NCBI GenBank assembly: GCA_018136815.1
Contig: CM030944.1
Location: forward strand, 2,953,834-3,017,833
DNA length: 64,000 nucleotides
Source of the DNA: Isochrysis galbana
Taxonomy: Eukaryota > Haptophyta > Isochrysidales > Isochrysidaceae
Reading direction: 5' to 3'
A program made the translations under genes and the position numbers. The first letter of the stretch is position 1. Each line of letters opens with the position of its first letter. Below are positions 55,735 through 64,000 of the stretch, piece by piece. The notes beneath the pieces were generated by a model. The model searched no databases. It was not told the origin of the DNA and saw only the letters and a program-made list of their open reading frames with translations.

Positions 55735-57180
55735 CAACTAACTTTATAGTTAGACGCCATGGAGCGCGCCGCCGCTCCCCACCTCTCCTTCGGGTCCCCC
55801 GCCGCGGGGACCCCCCCGGCACCCATGGAGCTGTCGCAGGCGAAGCGACCGCGTCCGCCCGCAGAGGCCGAGCAGGTGAGCGCGACCCCGGTCGCGCCGC
55901 ACGGCCCGTGGCCTCGGCCACACCAGCCACTGCAGCCATGCTGGCCCTCCCCATGGAGGGTCACAAGCTGTAGAACACAGAGGACCAGCACCACACAAGA
56001 CGAACAATACAGCCACCAGGCATGCCTTATGGCAGAGGCCTCTCCCACCCTAGGGACGGCCGCGCTGCCCCGGCAGCGCGGCCCGAGACCGGGTGGCCCT
56101 TATGGGCACAAATCCAAAACCAACAGCAGAACGCACAATGGCGCTGACCCCTCAACACCACAACACATGACCACACAGAAAGGAAGCTGCTTGGGTGCGT
56201 CTAGGGGCGCACATCACACTCCCCCGCCACACGCTCGATTGGACCCACCCATGGCCTCACATACCCCGACCTCCCCTGCCACTCAGGAGCCGCCCTCAGA
56301 TGAGGAGCAAGGCTACACTGAGTCGGACGCAACATACGAGCTGTCCTTTCACCAGGAGGGAGACTACACTTTCCAGGACGCCACCGTCTACGCCGCGATC
56401 GTAGAGCTCCTCTTGGAGCTCGAAGGAGTCGACCCGGAGCCGGACTTCTGGGCCCGGTCCATCCGCGGGCCATGGCATATCGCCGTGAACGAGGACTGCG
56501 CTCAGCAATTCAAAGAGCGTTATGGGGACAACACCACCCTCCGCATCATTCAAACCGACATCCCCGTCCGCGTAAAAGTTGAAGCAATTGATGAGAAAAT
56601 CAACAAGAAAGGCTCCACCTCTCGCAAAGCCCTCTACAACGCCCTCCAAGACGTCGCGACCCCGCCAAAAGCGCACTGCTCTGCACGCACGCACACAGCC
56701 GCTCAAGGGAGAAAGCCCAAACTCAAGAAATCGCTAGAACTCAGCGCCCCCGTATTCATTGAAAACGAGAAAGGTAGACTACAACTGAGCGAAAACACCC
56801 GCCTCGTAGCAAAAGCACTTGGCCTCGCTGAAAGACTCGCATAACATGAAGCGTAGGCCCGGGGAAACTTACCATCTAAGAACGCGATCGATCACTATAG
56901 GTCATCTAAGAGGAACGCCGCGCACACTAAGCCAAGGGGCCATGGAACAACTCTAAAAACAAACGGGTCACTCAGTGGCACAGGAGGGAGCGGAGAACAC
57001 GCCGCTGAGGACAAGTGCACACAGCTCCGCTCGGACCCCCCACATATCCCGAGCCCCTAAGTAGAGCACGAGGGGAGTTGCCGCAAGGCGGGGAATGAGG
57101 GTGAGGAAGGGAAGGGGGCGTGGCTACGAATATGCGAGTCAGTGCCACGGGGGAGGCGAGAATATTAAAAGGTTTTTTTT
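55735..57180 (+). mobile_element. Complete non-autonomous retroelement, family B
   Basis: Bounded by the direct repeat TACCGAGTCAACAG at 55721-55734 and 57181-57194 and ending in eight Ts. It begins with CAACTAACTTTATAGTTAGA (hairpin at 55738-55753), has one frame (55759-56844) and then the family-B 3' tail (GGTCACTCAGTGGCACAGGA, GCACGAGGGGAGTTGCCGCA, GGGCGTGGCTACG, GAGAATATTAAAAGG). No reverse transcriptase is present. Confidence 0.85.
55759..56844 (+). CDS. Retroelement ORF1-like protein
   Basis: 361 residues starting MERAAAPHLSFGSPAAG. The Pro-rich N-terminal half (KRPRPPAEAEQV, ATPVAPHGPWPRPH) is followed by a conserved domain at about 195-300 (DATYELSFHQEGD, TVYAAIVELLLELEGVDPEP, DFWARS, GPWHIAVNEDC, STSRKALYNALQDVA) shared almost intact with the minus-strand copy at 58530-59501. 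Conservation of this domain between two separate insertions suggests it was under selection while the element was active. The basic C-terminus could bind nucleic acid. No known domain is recognised. Confidence 0.55.
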   Translation: MERAAAPHLSFGSPAAGTPPAPMELSQAKRPRPPAEAEQVSATPVAPHGPWPRPHQPLQPCWPSPWRVTSCRTQRTSTTQDEQYSHQACLMAEASPTLGTAALPRQRGPRPGGPYGHKSKTNSRTHNGADPSTPQHMTTQKGSCLGASRGAHHTPPPHARLDPPMASHTPTSPATQEPPSDEEQGYTESDATYELSFHQEGDYTFQDATVYAAIVELLLELEGVDPEPDFWARSIRGPWHIAVNEDCAQQFKERYGDNTTLRIIQTDIPVRVKVEAIDEKINKKGSTSRKALYNALQDVATPPKAHCSARTHTAAQGRKPKLKKSLELSAPVFIENEKGRLQLSENTRLVAKALGLAERLA

Positions 57181-58529
57181 TACCGAGTCAACAGCCTTGA
57201 TGTCCCGTTGCGTCGCTGTTGAGTCGCTCTGGCAAAAGACGAAATCAGACAGCGGGGACTCATCAGAGAAAGAGGTCGCTCACTAGGGGTGTGCGGAGGG
57301 CACCATCGGCAATTGGCAAGAGACGGCCGATGAAAAACTTCTGTTAGGCTACTCGGGGGGGGGGGGGGGGGGGGGTTGAGGCGTCTATATCTCTACATGG
57401 ACCCAAGAGTGGTAGCCCGGTCACTCACTAGGAGACCGGGGGTCTTCCGGCAAAATTTTCGAAAAGTAAAGACGTAAAGACCCGATTTCAGTTTCAGGCC
57501 TCTGACGGCTGACGGCCGTGCGGAAATATATTTCAGGCCCCCCTCCAGTATTATTTTGCCGACGGCCTTCATGCGTTCATGCGCGCCTCTCGCAGCTGAT
57601 AGAGACAATGGAACCTGGATATTAACCAAACAAACAAAAAGCGACCAGACGGACACACTCGACAACAAAGACAATTCCAGAAGGCCTGCCCGGACCCCAC
57701 ACTCTAAACCAGGCCTCAGGTAGCGCACCGAGGCCGGACCCCGGAAACCGAAGAAAAAGGAAAGAAGGGGGGCAGGGGAAGAGGTGGAGGGAGGGATGAT
57801 AAGGGCGGTGCAGATAGCGAAGGGAAGTCCCATAAATAGTAGGTGTGTAGCCCTGAATCTTCAGAAGTTTTTTTTATAAAAGTAGGTTGAGCTAGGGGGA
57901 GAGAGAGAGAATGAGAATGAGAGCTTCTTAGGTCCAAGGTAGACACGAGGGGCTACAACGCGGGGACTCAAAAAGTTGCTGACCAACAGAGACAGACAAA
58001 CTAAACCAAACGGGGCGAAAACTAACCACACTTGGACGGACGACCGAGCGTCGGCACCAAGGCAACTTAGCAGCGCACGGACATGCGACAGAGGGGACGG
58101 CACAACGAGGGTAGACCTCGCTGGGGGAGCTGCGACCGAGGTATAACAGAAGACGGACGACAATCGTGGAACGTTTGATGTCATCAAGCGAAAGTAGGAG
58201 AAGAGACGATATACCCATCAACGAGACCTTGAGAGTTAAAATAGCTCGCCGGCTAAAAGTAAAAGTCTGTCCTCGTATGGAATACGACACTCCCCGACTA
58301 AATTCGAGTCGTCTCGACGAGTTGCATGGAAGGAGAACAGAATAACCGAAATAGAAGAAATCCAGAATTAGAACTACAAGGCGAGAGAAACCAAAGATAA
58401 CCGAGAAACCGAACGTTGAAGGCGGCGCTTAAAATAGAAGACGAGAGCACCCGTGGGCCCTTTGAGCACAAATTCGGAAGCTTGACGCGGCGACCTATTT
58501 GTACGCATCGTCCCACCCATTTCTCCCTT
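57181..58529. other. Intergenic, retroelement debris
   Basis: Contains a G run (57355-57375) and a family-A LINE 3' end (about 57500-57876, plus). The stretch 57885-58529 probably belongs to the minus-strand element starting at 59524, whose 3' end then abuts the LINE tail tail to tail. No gene. Confidence 0.5.
57500..57876 (+). mobile_element. Non-LTR retrotransposon 3' end, family A copy 6
   Basis: Plus-strand counterpart of copy 1: GGCCTGCCCGGACCCCACAC, AGGTAGCGCACCGAGGCCGG, CCCGGAAACCGAAGAAAAAG, and then AGTAGGTGTGTAGCCCTGAA, TCTTCAGAAG and a T run at 57869-57876. Confidence 0.7.
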
Positions 58530-59524
58530 TTACAGGAGTTTTGCTCGGGTGTTGCGGTGGGTGCAACCGCAGACGACACGCGTCTCGTCTCCTGCAAATA
58601 GCGCCACGTCTTGGAGTGCCTCATACAGCGCTTTGCGCGACGAGGAGCCTTTCGTGTTGAGTTTGTTCTCGATAGATTCGAACTTGATTTTCACCTTGAC
58701 ATCGACGTTGTGGACCTTGATCGTGGTGTGCTCGCCGTAACGAGTTTGGAATTGCATCATGCAGTCTTCGTTCACCCCGATGTGCCATGGGCCCTTCGAG
58801 GATCGGGCCCAGAAGTCGGGCTCGGGGTCTACACCCTCGAGTTCGAGTAGAAGCTCGACAATGGCGGCATAGACCGTCGTGTCGAGTAAGGTGAGGTCGC
58901 CCTCTTGATGGAACGACATGTCGTACGTGGCATCTGTATTCACATTGGTGTCCTCATCTTCTGAGTCTGGCTCCTGAGGTGCAGGAAGGGGCAGGTTGAT
59001 GGTGAGTGTCACGGGGCCAAGAGGTTGGGAGAGAGGGTGTTGTGTTGCTTTTGGGGTCAGGGTTTGCCTCCGGTTCCCTGTTGGCCAGTCTTCCCTGCTT
59101 CTCCAAGGGGGTGTGCTGTACGTTTTGCCATTGGATGTTGTCATGTTGTTGTGCCCATAGGGGCCACCCGGCCTCGAGTCGCGCTGCCGTGGCAGCGCGA
59201 CCGTCACCGGGGTGGGAGGGGCCTCTGCCATAAGGCATGCCCATGGAGGATGTGGCAGTGTGATCGTGGTGGTTGGGTGGTGGAGACTGCAGCCTGCCTG
59301 CCCCCATGGGGGTGGCCAGCATGGCTGCCTTGTTGGGTGTGGCCGAGGCCACGGACCGCGGGGTGCGACCGGGGTCGCACACACCTGCTCGGCCTCTGGC
59401 GGCGGACGCGGCCGCTTCGACTGCGACAGGTCCATGGGGGCTGGGGGGCCGCCCTCGGCGGGGGGCCCGAAGGAGAGGAGAGGCTCGCTGGCGCGCTCCA
59501 TCGCGTCTAACTATAAAGTTAGTT
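58530..59524 (-). mobile_element. Hairpin-start retroelement with ORF1-like frame, minus copy
   Basis: On the minus strand it begins with CAACTAACTTTATAGTTAGA (hairpin 59522-59507) and, 5 nt later, an ATG at 59501 opening a 323-residue frame. It shares MDLSQSKRPRPP, ATPVAPRGPWPRPH and the full conserved domain (FHQEGD, TVYAAIVELLLELEGVDPEP, SSSRKALYEALQDVA) with the copy at 55759. The two proteins differ most in the linker. The 3' limit is uncertain and may reach about 57885. No target duplication was found. Confidence 0.7.
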
Positions 59525-59981
59525 GCAGACAACTTCTAAAACAAAAAGGTCGATCGCGGATCGCGGCATGCGACAGAACGCGGCCGGGGGAGTCGTGGGG
59601 GTGTAGAAAGTATAATACGTGTTGGTAGTGCTTCCATGCGCCGCGAGTGCGGTAAGAATATTATGAAGTTCATTTTTACAACATCCCCGATGCCGATGCT
59701 TGCACGGCGCGAGGCAGACTGCTTGTGTTGCACTCCCTACTACCCTCCCTTACTCCCTTACCCTTATGCCCATACCTACACTAAGCCTTAGCTTAAGCTA
59801 GAGCACGAGGGGAGAAGACGCAAGGCGGGGAGAGAAATAAGGGAGCGGAGAGCGTGGGCGTGACTATGAAATGTGCCTCCAGCCAGGGCCGCGCGTGTAG
59901 CAAGATTTTTAAGCGGAGATTTTTCGCAGTAGAAGCCTACGCCCTGTCCAACCCCAAAGTATCAAGTCGGCGTCATTATTG
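59525..59981. other. Intergenic with family-B tail B5
   Basis: About 59790-59915 (plus) carries AGAGCACGAGGGGAGAAGAC, GCAAGGCGGGG, GGGCGTGACTATG, a GCCGCGCGTGTAGCAAGA block and a T run: a diverged family-B tail. TTCTAAAACAAAAAGGTCGA at 59535 also occurs at 46063. No gene. Confidence 0.5.
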
Positions 59982-61680
59982 TCATCGAGGTGGCGTCTTC
60001 CGCTTCTGTGTTGCCTTTGTTCGTGTCCGTAAGGCACTACTCGTCCCAGTACAGGCTGCCTTCAGCTCACCCTTCTTCGCCTTTGATGCGAAATCTAAGC
60101 GCATCTGTCCCAACCACCAGTGCACAGTTTCTCGGACACGCTGCAACAACGGTGCTGGTTGCCATTGCACAAGCGCCCGGCAGGCACGGCCACCGTCTAG
60201 ATGGCCGCAATCAACTGAGAGGAAGCGTGTATCCCTCAAGGGGTCCAGTTGCACCTCGGGCACATCAACCTCAGCCTCGCGTAGCGCGTCAGCAAAAGAT
60301 TGTACAAGTTGTGCCCAAGTGGGAGCCTCTTGTTGGCAGATGTGTAAGCTGACACCACGAGAAGGGTGACCCATGGGGTGAAGGCTCTCCTGGCTCTTGC
60401 TGCCGTTTAATAGTCCTCTTCCATCTGACTGCGCAGACAGCGCACCGCGAATGCTGTAGTCGCATTTTGTGCACGAGGCCCTGCATTTTTGGAACAGCTC
60501 ATCACGAGGTGCTGCAAGAACAGCCACGATCGACTCAGCAACATCACGCGAGAAGACAATAGACACCCGCCGATCTTTGGAGTCCAAGGTCATCAGTGTT
60601 TCCTTTGATATCGATTCAGCGCAGGCCGTATCCGCTTCTGATCTGTTGCCAGGCCGTTTTCCGCAGCCAAGAGAGGTCGTTGCAGCACCAGCATCGCGTT
60701 CGAAATCGAAAGCGAAGCTCACCATTGCTGGAGACGCCAGATGGTCTGCAACCTGAGGCTCTAGCGTGCCTGGGTCAGAACTAGGACCTGCCGTCGAATG
60801 GGAACCCGTGCCATCCGAATACATGTCTCCATTGCGCGTGCCGATTGCACGACCTCTGATGAGTTTGGTTAGCAAACTGTGCTGCCTCCCTGTGGAACAA
60901 CAAAGGAAGCAAATGATAGCTGATTTCCTTGAATGGGAGCTACATCATAATGCACAGAAGCAAGGAGCGCATAGGAAATTCTTGAGGCCCCGGCAAGATG
61001 GCCACCACCGAGGGTTGCACCCCTAGCCCCACAACAGTAAGAGAGGAACTGCCATGCAGTAGTGTGTCTTACTTTGCTCACATGGGACATCGCAATGTTG
61101 CTCTCGCGAGGGAGGGACAATTCAATAATATAGCTTGCTTGTGCATACCTGTGTTCTCATGCGGCCCCAGCACATCGGGTAAGCGCAGCGCAATCCAGTC
61201 CAAATCAGTCGTTGCCTCCAGCTCTCGCTCGAGCAAGAGCTTCCCCTCTCCGTATCTATCCTTGCGTGCTCGTGTCGCATCATGCATCGCCGCGGAGTCC
61301 TCAAGCAGACCCTGGCTGACGCCGTCACGCACAAAGCCTTTGGGACTGCACGCCATGTACACCGAGTCAGTGGAGATCACAATGTAGAGACCAATGGTGG
61401 CGCGATGTGCGATTATCGGCTCCACATCTTCGGGCTCAAAGGCGATGAAGTCGATCACCGCGTGCCACGCCGGCTGCGAGGTGAGCGCCGCCCACACAGC
61501 GCGACAGTCTTGCCGGTCACCGCAGATCTGGCAGACGCGCCCACCGAAGGGATGGGGCGTGCGCGCGCGGTTGAAGAGCGTGAGCTCGTACTCGCCTGTG
61601 AGGAGCAACGCCTCGACTGCCGCGCGACCGATGAATTGGGTGCCACCAAGCAGCAGCAGCCGGCGAGGCGCGGCCGACAT
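59982..61680 (-). CDS. NAD-dependent epimerase/dehydratase-like (SDR) protein
   Basis: Two exons, 61680-61149 and 60889-59982, join in phase 1 to 479 residues. The Rossmann nucleotide site is at the N-terminus (LLLLGGTQFIGRAAVEALL; GGTxFIGR). VISTDSVYMA precedes a region where the usual YxxxK reads YGEGK, followed by LRLPDVLGPHENTGRQHS, as in extended SDR proteins related to plastid mRNA-binding epimerase-like proteins. SIVFSRDVAESIVAVL, QQEAPTWAQLVQSFADAL, FLSVDCGHLDGGRA and a terminal TVHWW match the substrate-side domain. An insertion of about 85 residues (TGSHSTAGPSSDPG to ESISKETLM) separates the two halves. No obvious leader is present. The substrate, or an RNA-binding role, is unresolved. 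Confidence 0.78.
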
Positions 61681-61828
61681 CGCGCGCCGAGCGGAGATGG
61701 CCGCGCAGTCCAGCCACCCAACAACTCGAGTACTTTACACTACTAAAGCAAAATACTGTGTAGATGTTCACTTCAGAGCATTGACGAATGTTCAGCTCAT
61801 CAGCTCATACCCGGAGGCAGAGCATGAA

Positions 61829-62537
61829 TAATAATAAAACAACTGAGCGTTAGTACCACTACTCCCACTAGCCCGGTACTATCACGACACCCCTCAGCGC
61901 ACCTGCCCGCACGCCTTGAAGTGGTGGCACAGACACATACACACATGCATCATGCATCCCTTCCCCTTCAAATCTCCCCCCTCGCAAACCCGCCCCGGCT
62001 CCCATTATAACTCCCCACAAGTTACAATGAGGGAAAACCCAGTGAGGCGAACCGACCTACGTCGCGCGTCTCACCGGGAAAAAACACCGGGGGGGAGGGG
62101 GGCTCTCGTCGACCAGGTTGTTCTGTCATACCGTCATCAACTAACTAACTTTATAGTTAATATAGTTAGACGCGATGGAGCGCGCTGGCGAGCCTCTCCT
62201 CTCCTTCGGGCCCCCCGCCGAGGGCAGCCCCCCAGTCTCCATGGACCTGTCGCAGTCGAAGCGACCGCGTCCGCCGTCAGAGGCCGAACAGGTGTGTGCG
62301 ACCCCGGTCGCACCCCGCGGCCCGTGGCCTCGGCCACACCCGTCAAGGCAGCCATGCTGGCCCCCCCCATGGTGGGAGAGTTATAATGGGAGCCGGGGGT
62401 CTGCGAGGGGGGAGATTCGAAGGGATGCATATGCGTATGTGGTGTCAACACACGTCAAGGCGTACGGGCAGGTTCACTAAGGGACTAAGGGGTGTCGTGA
62501 TAGTACCGGGCTAGTGGCAGTAGAACTAACGCTCAGA
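61829..62537. mobile_element. Long-inverted-repeat element with nested retroelement fragment
   Basis: The left arm (61842-62015) CTGAGCGTTAGTACCACTAC, CCCGGTACTATCACGACACC, CCGGCTCCCATTATAACTCC is repeated in inverted form at 62376-62537, directly before the gap. Between the arms lies a copy of the hairpin-start retroelement 5' end (62135-62375). The solo arm at 43935-44220 shows the same terminus. Target duplications cannot be checked because the right end meets the Ns. Confidence 0.7.
62175..62375 (+). pseudogene. Truncated retroelement ORF1-like frame
   Basis: ATG at 62175 opens MERAGEPLLSFGPPAEG, MDLSQSKRPRPP and ATPVAPRGPWPRPH, like the copies at 55759 and 59501. Similarity stops at CWPPPW, where the right arm of the inverted-repeat element begins. 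The 5' hairpin region is expanded by a short duplication (AGTTAATATAGTTAG). Confidence 0.7.
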
Positions 62538-62637
62538 NNNNNNNNNNNNNNNNNNNNNNNNNNNNNNNNNNNNNNNNNNNNNNNNNNNNNNNNNNNNNNN
62601 NNNNNNNNNNNNNNNNNNNNNNNNNNNNNNNNNNNNN
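62538..62637. other. Assembly gap (100 N)
   Basis: Exactly 100 N bases, the usual placeholder for a gap of unknown size. It directly follows the right arm of an inverted-repeat element, a structure that often breaks short-read assemblies. Confidence 0.99.
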
Positions 62638-63488
62638 GCGCAAAGTGCGCGAGGCGGCGGCGGCAGCGAACGAGGCCGGACTACCTTCACACCGCGTGTC
62701 GCAGATTTTGGAGGCGGAGGTGCGCACCGGAATACACAAGCTAGGCGACGCCTACTCCTTGCCCCCGTCTCCGCCACACTCGCCGACCCCTCCGCCGCTG
62801 TGGGCTACTTTGGATGCGGCGTGGCCTTCATCTCACCATCGCTCTGGCCTCGGGATCCTCGCGATGAACGGCGAAGTAGACGTGCGAAGCCTCCCGAACG
62901 ACACCGACGATGCCGCAAGTGTGCACCTTGCCCTCAAGGCTCGGCATCGCCGCCTCTCCACCGTGGGAGGCGCATTGCCTCCGGTGCGTACGCCGCCGGT
63001 CGGCCACCAGAGTCGTCTGGCGAGGTTCTAAGGCAGGCCTATGCGGAGAGCCTTGAGCCTACCATTCGTGGCTGCTGCGGCAGGTATGCACGCCGAGCCC
63101 TCCCTGCATGCGTCGGCGCATGAATCGCCGATCAGCTTGGCCCTGTCTTTGAAGGTGGTCCACAACGGGCGAGCAAACTCGCCGGTCAAGGCTTTCCCCC
63201 TATGATCATGCTACCACTGGTCGAATTCACCTCTTCACAGGATGGGAGATCTGCCACAGCTTCACCCGTGTCTCCTTCACCCGGCTTCAGACCTTCTCCG
63301 TCTTTTGCTCTGCCGCTCCCTCGTACGATAATCTCCTGCGCTTTCTATCTCCGGGTTTGGGCGACGTGGAGCGCGAAGCCGTCGTGCTCAACGACTTGCG
63401 CATTTTTGTCGCCGAGGCGAGGCCCTTCCTTAAGGCCCTTGAGAAGCTGTTCGCTGAGCAAGGTCTCGAGGATACCCGCAAAATTTAG
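62638..63488 (+). CDS. Partial gene beside the gap; possibly GLTP-like
   Basis: Three protein-like segments follow the gap. The first (to about 62990) includes VREAAAAANEAGLPSH and NGEVDVRSLPNDTDDAASVH. The second, in another frame, includes SGEVLRQAYAESLEPTIRG (to 63079). The third (63241-63488) includes HSFTRVSFTRLQTFSVFCSA, APSYDNLLRFL and FVAEARPFLKALEKLFAEQG and ends in TAG. The last two join in phase 1 only with a GC donor at 63080. An AY-ESL helix followed by a P..LL segment and a terminal helix ending in an LF-E-GL-like motif is the order of the C-terminal half of glycolipid-transfer proteins. The key histidine is not certain and the 5' end is lost in the gap, so this is tentative. 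Confidence 0.35.
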
Positions 63489-64000
63489 GACCACCACAGC
63501 CCGATCTAGCTGATCTAGATTTGAAACATGCGTCGCCCTGATAGATACCATGTGATGAGAGCTAATAAGTTCTCCCAACGGCTTTTCGCGGCTTACTTGT
63601 CAACGGGCTCGCTTTGCACCTAGACCTAGAGCTAGCGCTGTGTAGCCGCTCTAGTGCGAATAGCTGGCGGATTCTACCTTGTGAAGATGTGTAATGTTGT
63701 GATACCCACTTGAAATGGTCATACGCCTAAGCATTGTGCAGACTTTGCAGCGCTGCACATTGCTGATAGGGTTTGGGGTGATGTAGTTGAATTGACTGAC
63801 TGGGTCTGTGCCTCGTGCCGAAAAAAAAACTTCTTAATAATCTCGCCGCGCGCGCGACCCTGCACAGCCTCCCTGTAGCCACGCCCGCTTCCCTTATCAC
63901 CCTCCACCTACCTTGAGGCTCGTCCCCTCGTGCTCTACCTAGGGCTGGGTGTAGTTGTAGTAGGTTTCCAGTGGCAGACGGGGTGTACCGATCCCCGATG
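63489..64000. other. Intergenic with family-B tail B6
   Basis: About 63818-63935 (minus strand) is a family-B tail: AGAGCACGAGGGGACGAGCC, GGGCGTGGCTACAGGG, a CGCGCGCGGCGAGATTATTA block, and AGAAG before a T run. The remainder is the region 3' of the preceding gene and shows nothing else. Confidence 0.5.

Noticed and set aside
57928-58290. 120-residue minus-strand frame rich in Leu/Ser/Val
   Set aside because: It lies in retroelement debris downstream of the 58530-59501 frame, with no motif; probably untranslated element sequence.

Overview
The window is nuclear DNA of a eukaryote, most likely a secondary-plastid alga of the red lineage; a haptophyte fits best. The evidence is spliced genes of high GC content, N-termini that look like signal peptide plus transit peptide, a plant/algal RIBA enzyme, a cAMP-receptor-like GPCR, a hybrid histidine kinase, several introns that only work with GC-AG borders, and many simple repeats and transposons. 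The species cannot be fixed from sequence alone. One 100-base run of N (62538-62637) marks a scaffold gap.

Reconstructed protein genes, left to right: a three-exon calcineurin-like metallophosphoesterase (1489-3298, -); an intronless glycosyltransferase-like protein with a C-terminal ShKT-like cysteine module (8359-9897, +); an intronless RIBA-type riboflavin enzyme with a degenerate DHBP-synthase half (11382-12851, -); a seven-exon cAMP-receptor-like GPCR (14487-17472, +); a small secreted protein (19961-20347, +); a ten-exon splicing factor SYF1/XAB2 (22958-27143, +); a small plastid-type protein (29201-29731, -); a DUF3293 protein (34061-34741, +); a three-exon HPAT/SGT-like glycosyltransferase with a triplicated C-terminal module (37122-39748, +); a six-exon ATP-grasp protein (40570-42337, -); an IMP1-like inner-membrane peptidase with a long tail (46724-48055, -); a six-exon hybrid histidine kinase (51957-54978, -); a two-exon NAD-dependent epimerase-like protein (59982-61680, -); and a gene fragment beside the gap (62638-63488, +). 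I joined exons by hand, checking splice borders, reading phase and family similarity. The genes are functionally unrelated and show no cluster logic: this is an ordinary gene-plus-repeat landscape.

The space between genes is dominated by transposable elements, many nested. They include a degenerate pogo/DDE_1 transposon (30294-32632), two hAT-like elements of about 0.9 kb with 8-bp target duplications (5854-6736 and 32830-33734), a 190-bp MITE family in three copies, and a long-inverted-repeat element next to the gap. There are also 5'-truncated copies of a non-LTR retrotransposon sharing one 3' tail, a second family of shared 3' tails, and a family of retroelement-like units. These last units start with a small hairpin 2-5 nt before an ATGG start. 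Two of them are complete, with 20-bp and 14-bp target duplications. The hairpin stem differs between copies but stays paired, which is the most intriguing unexplained signal here.
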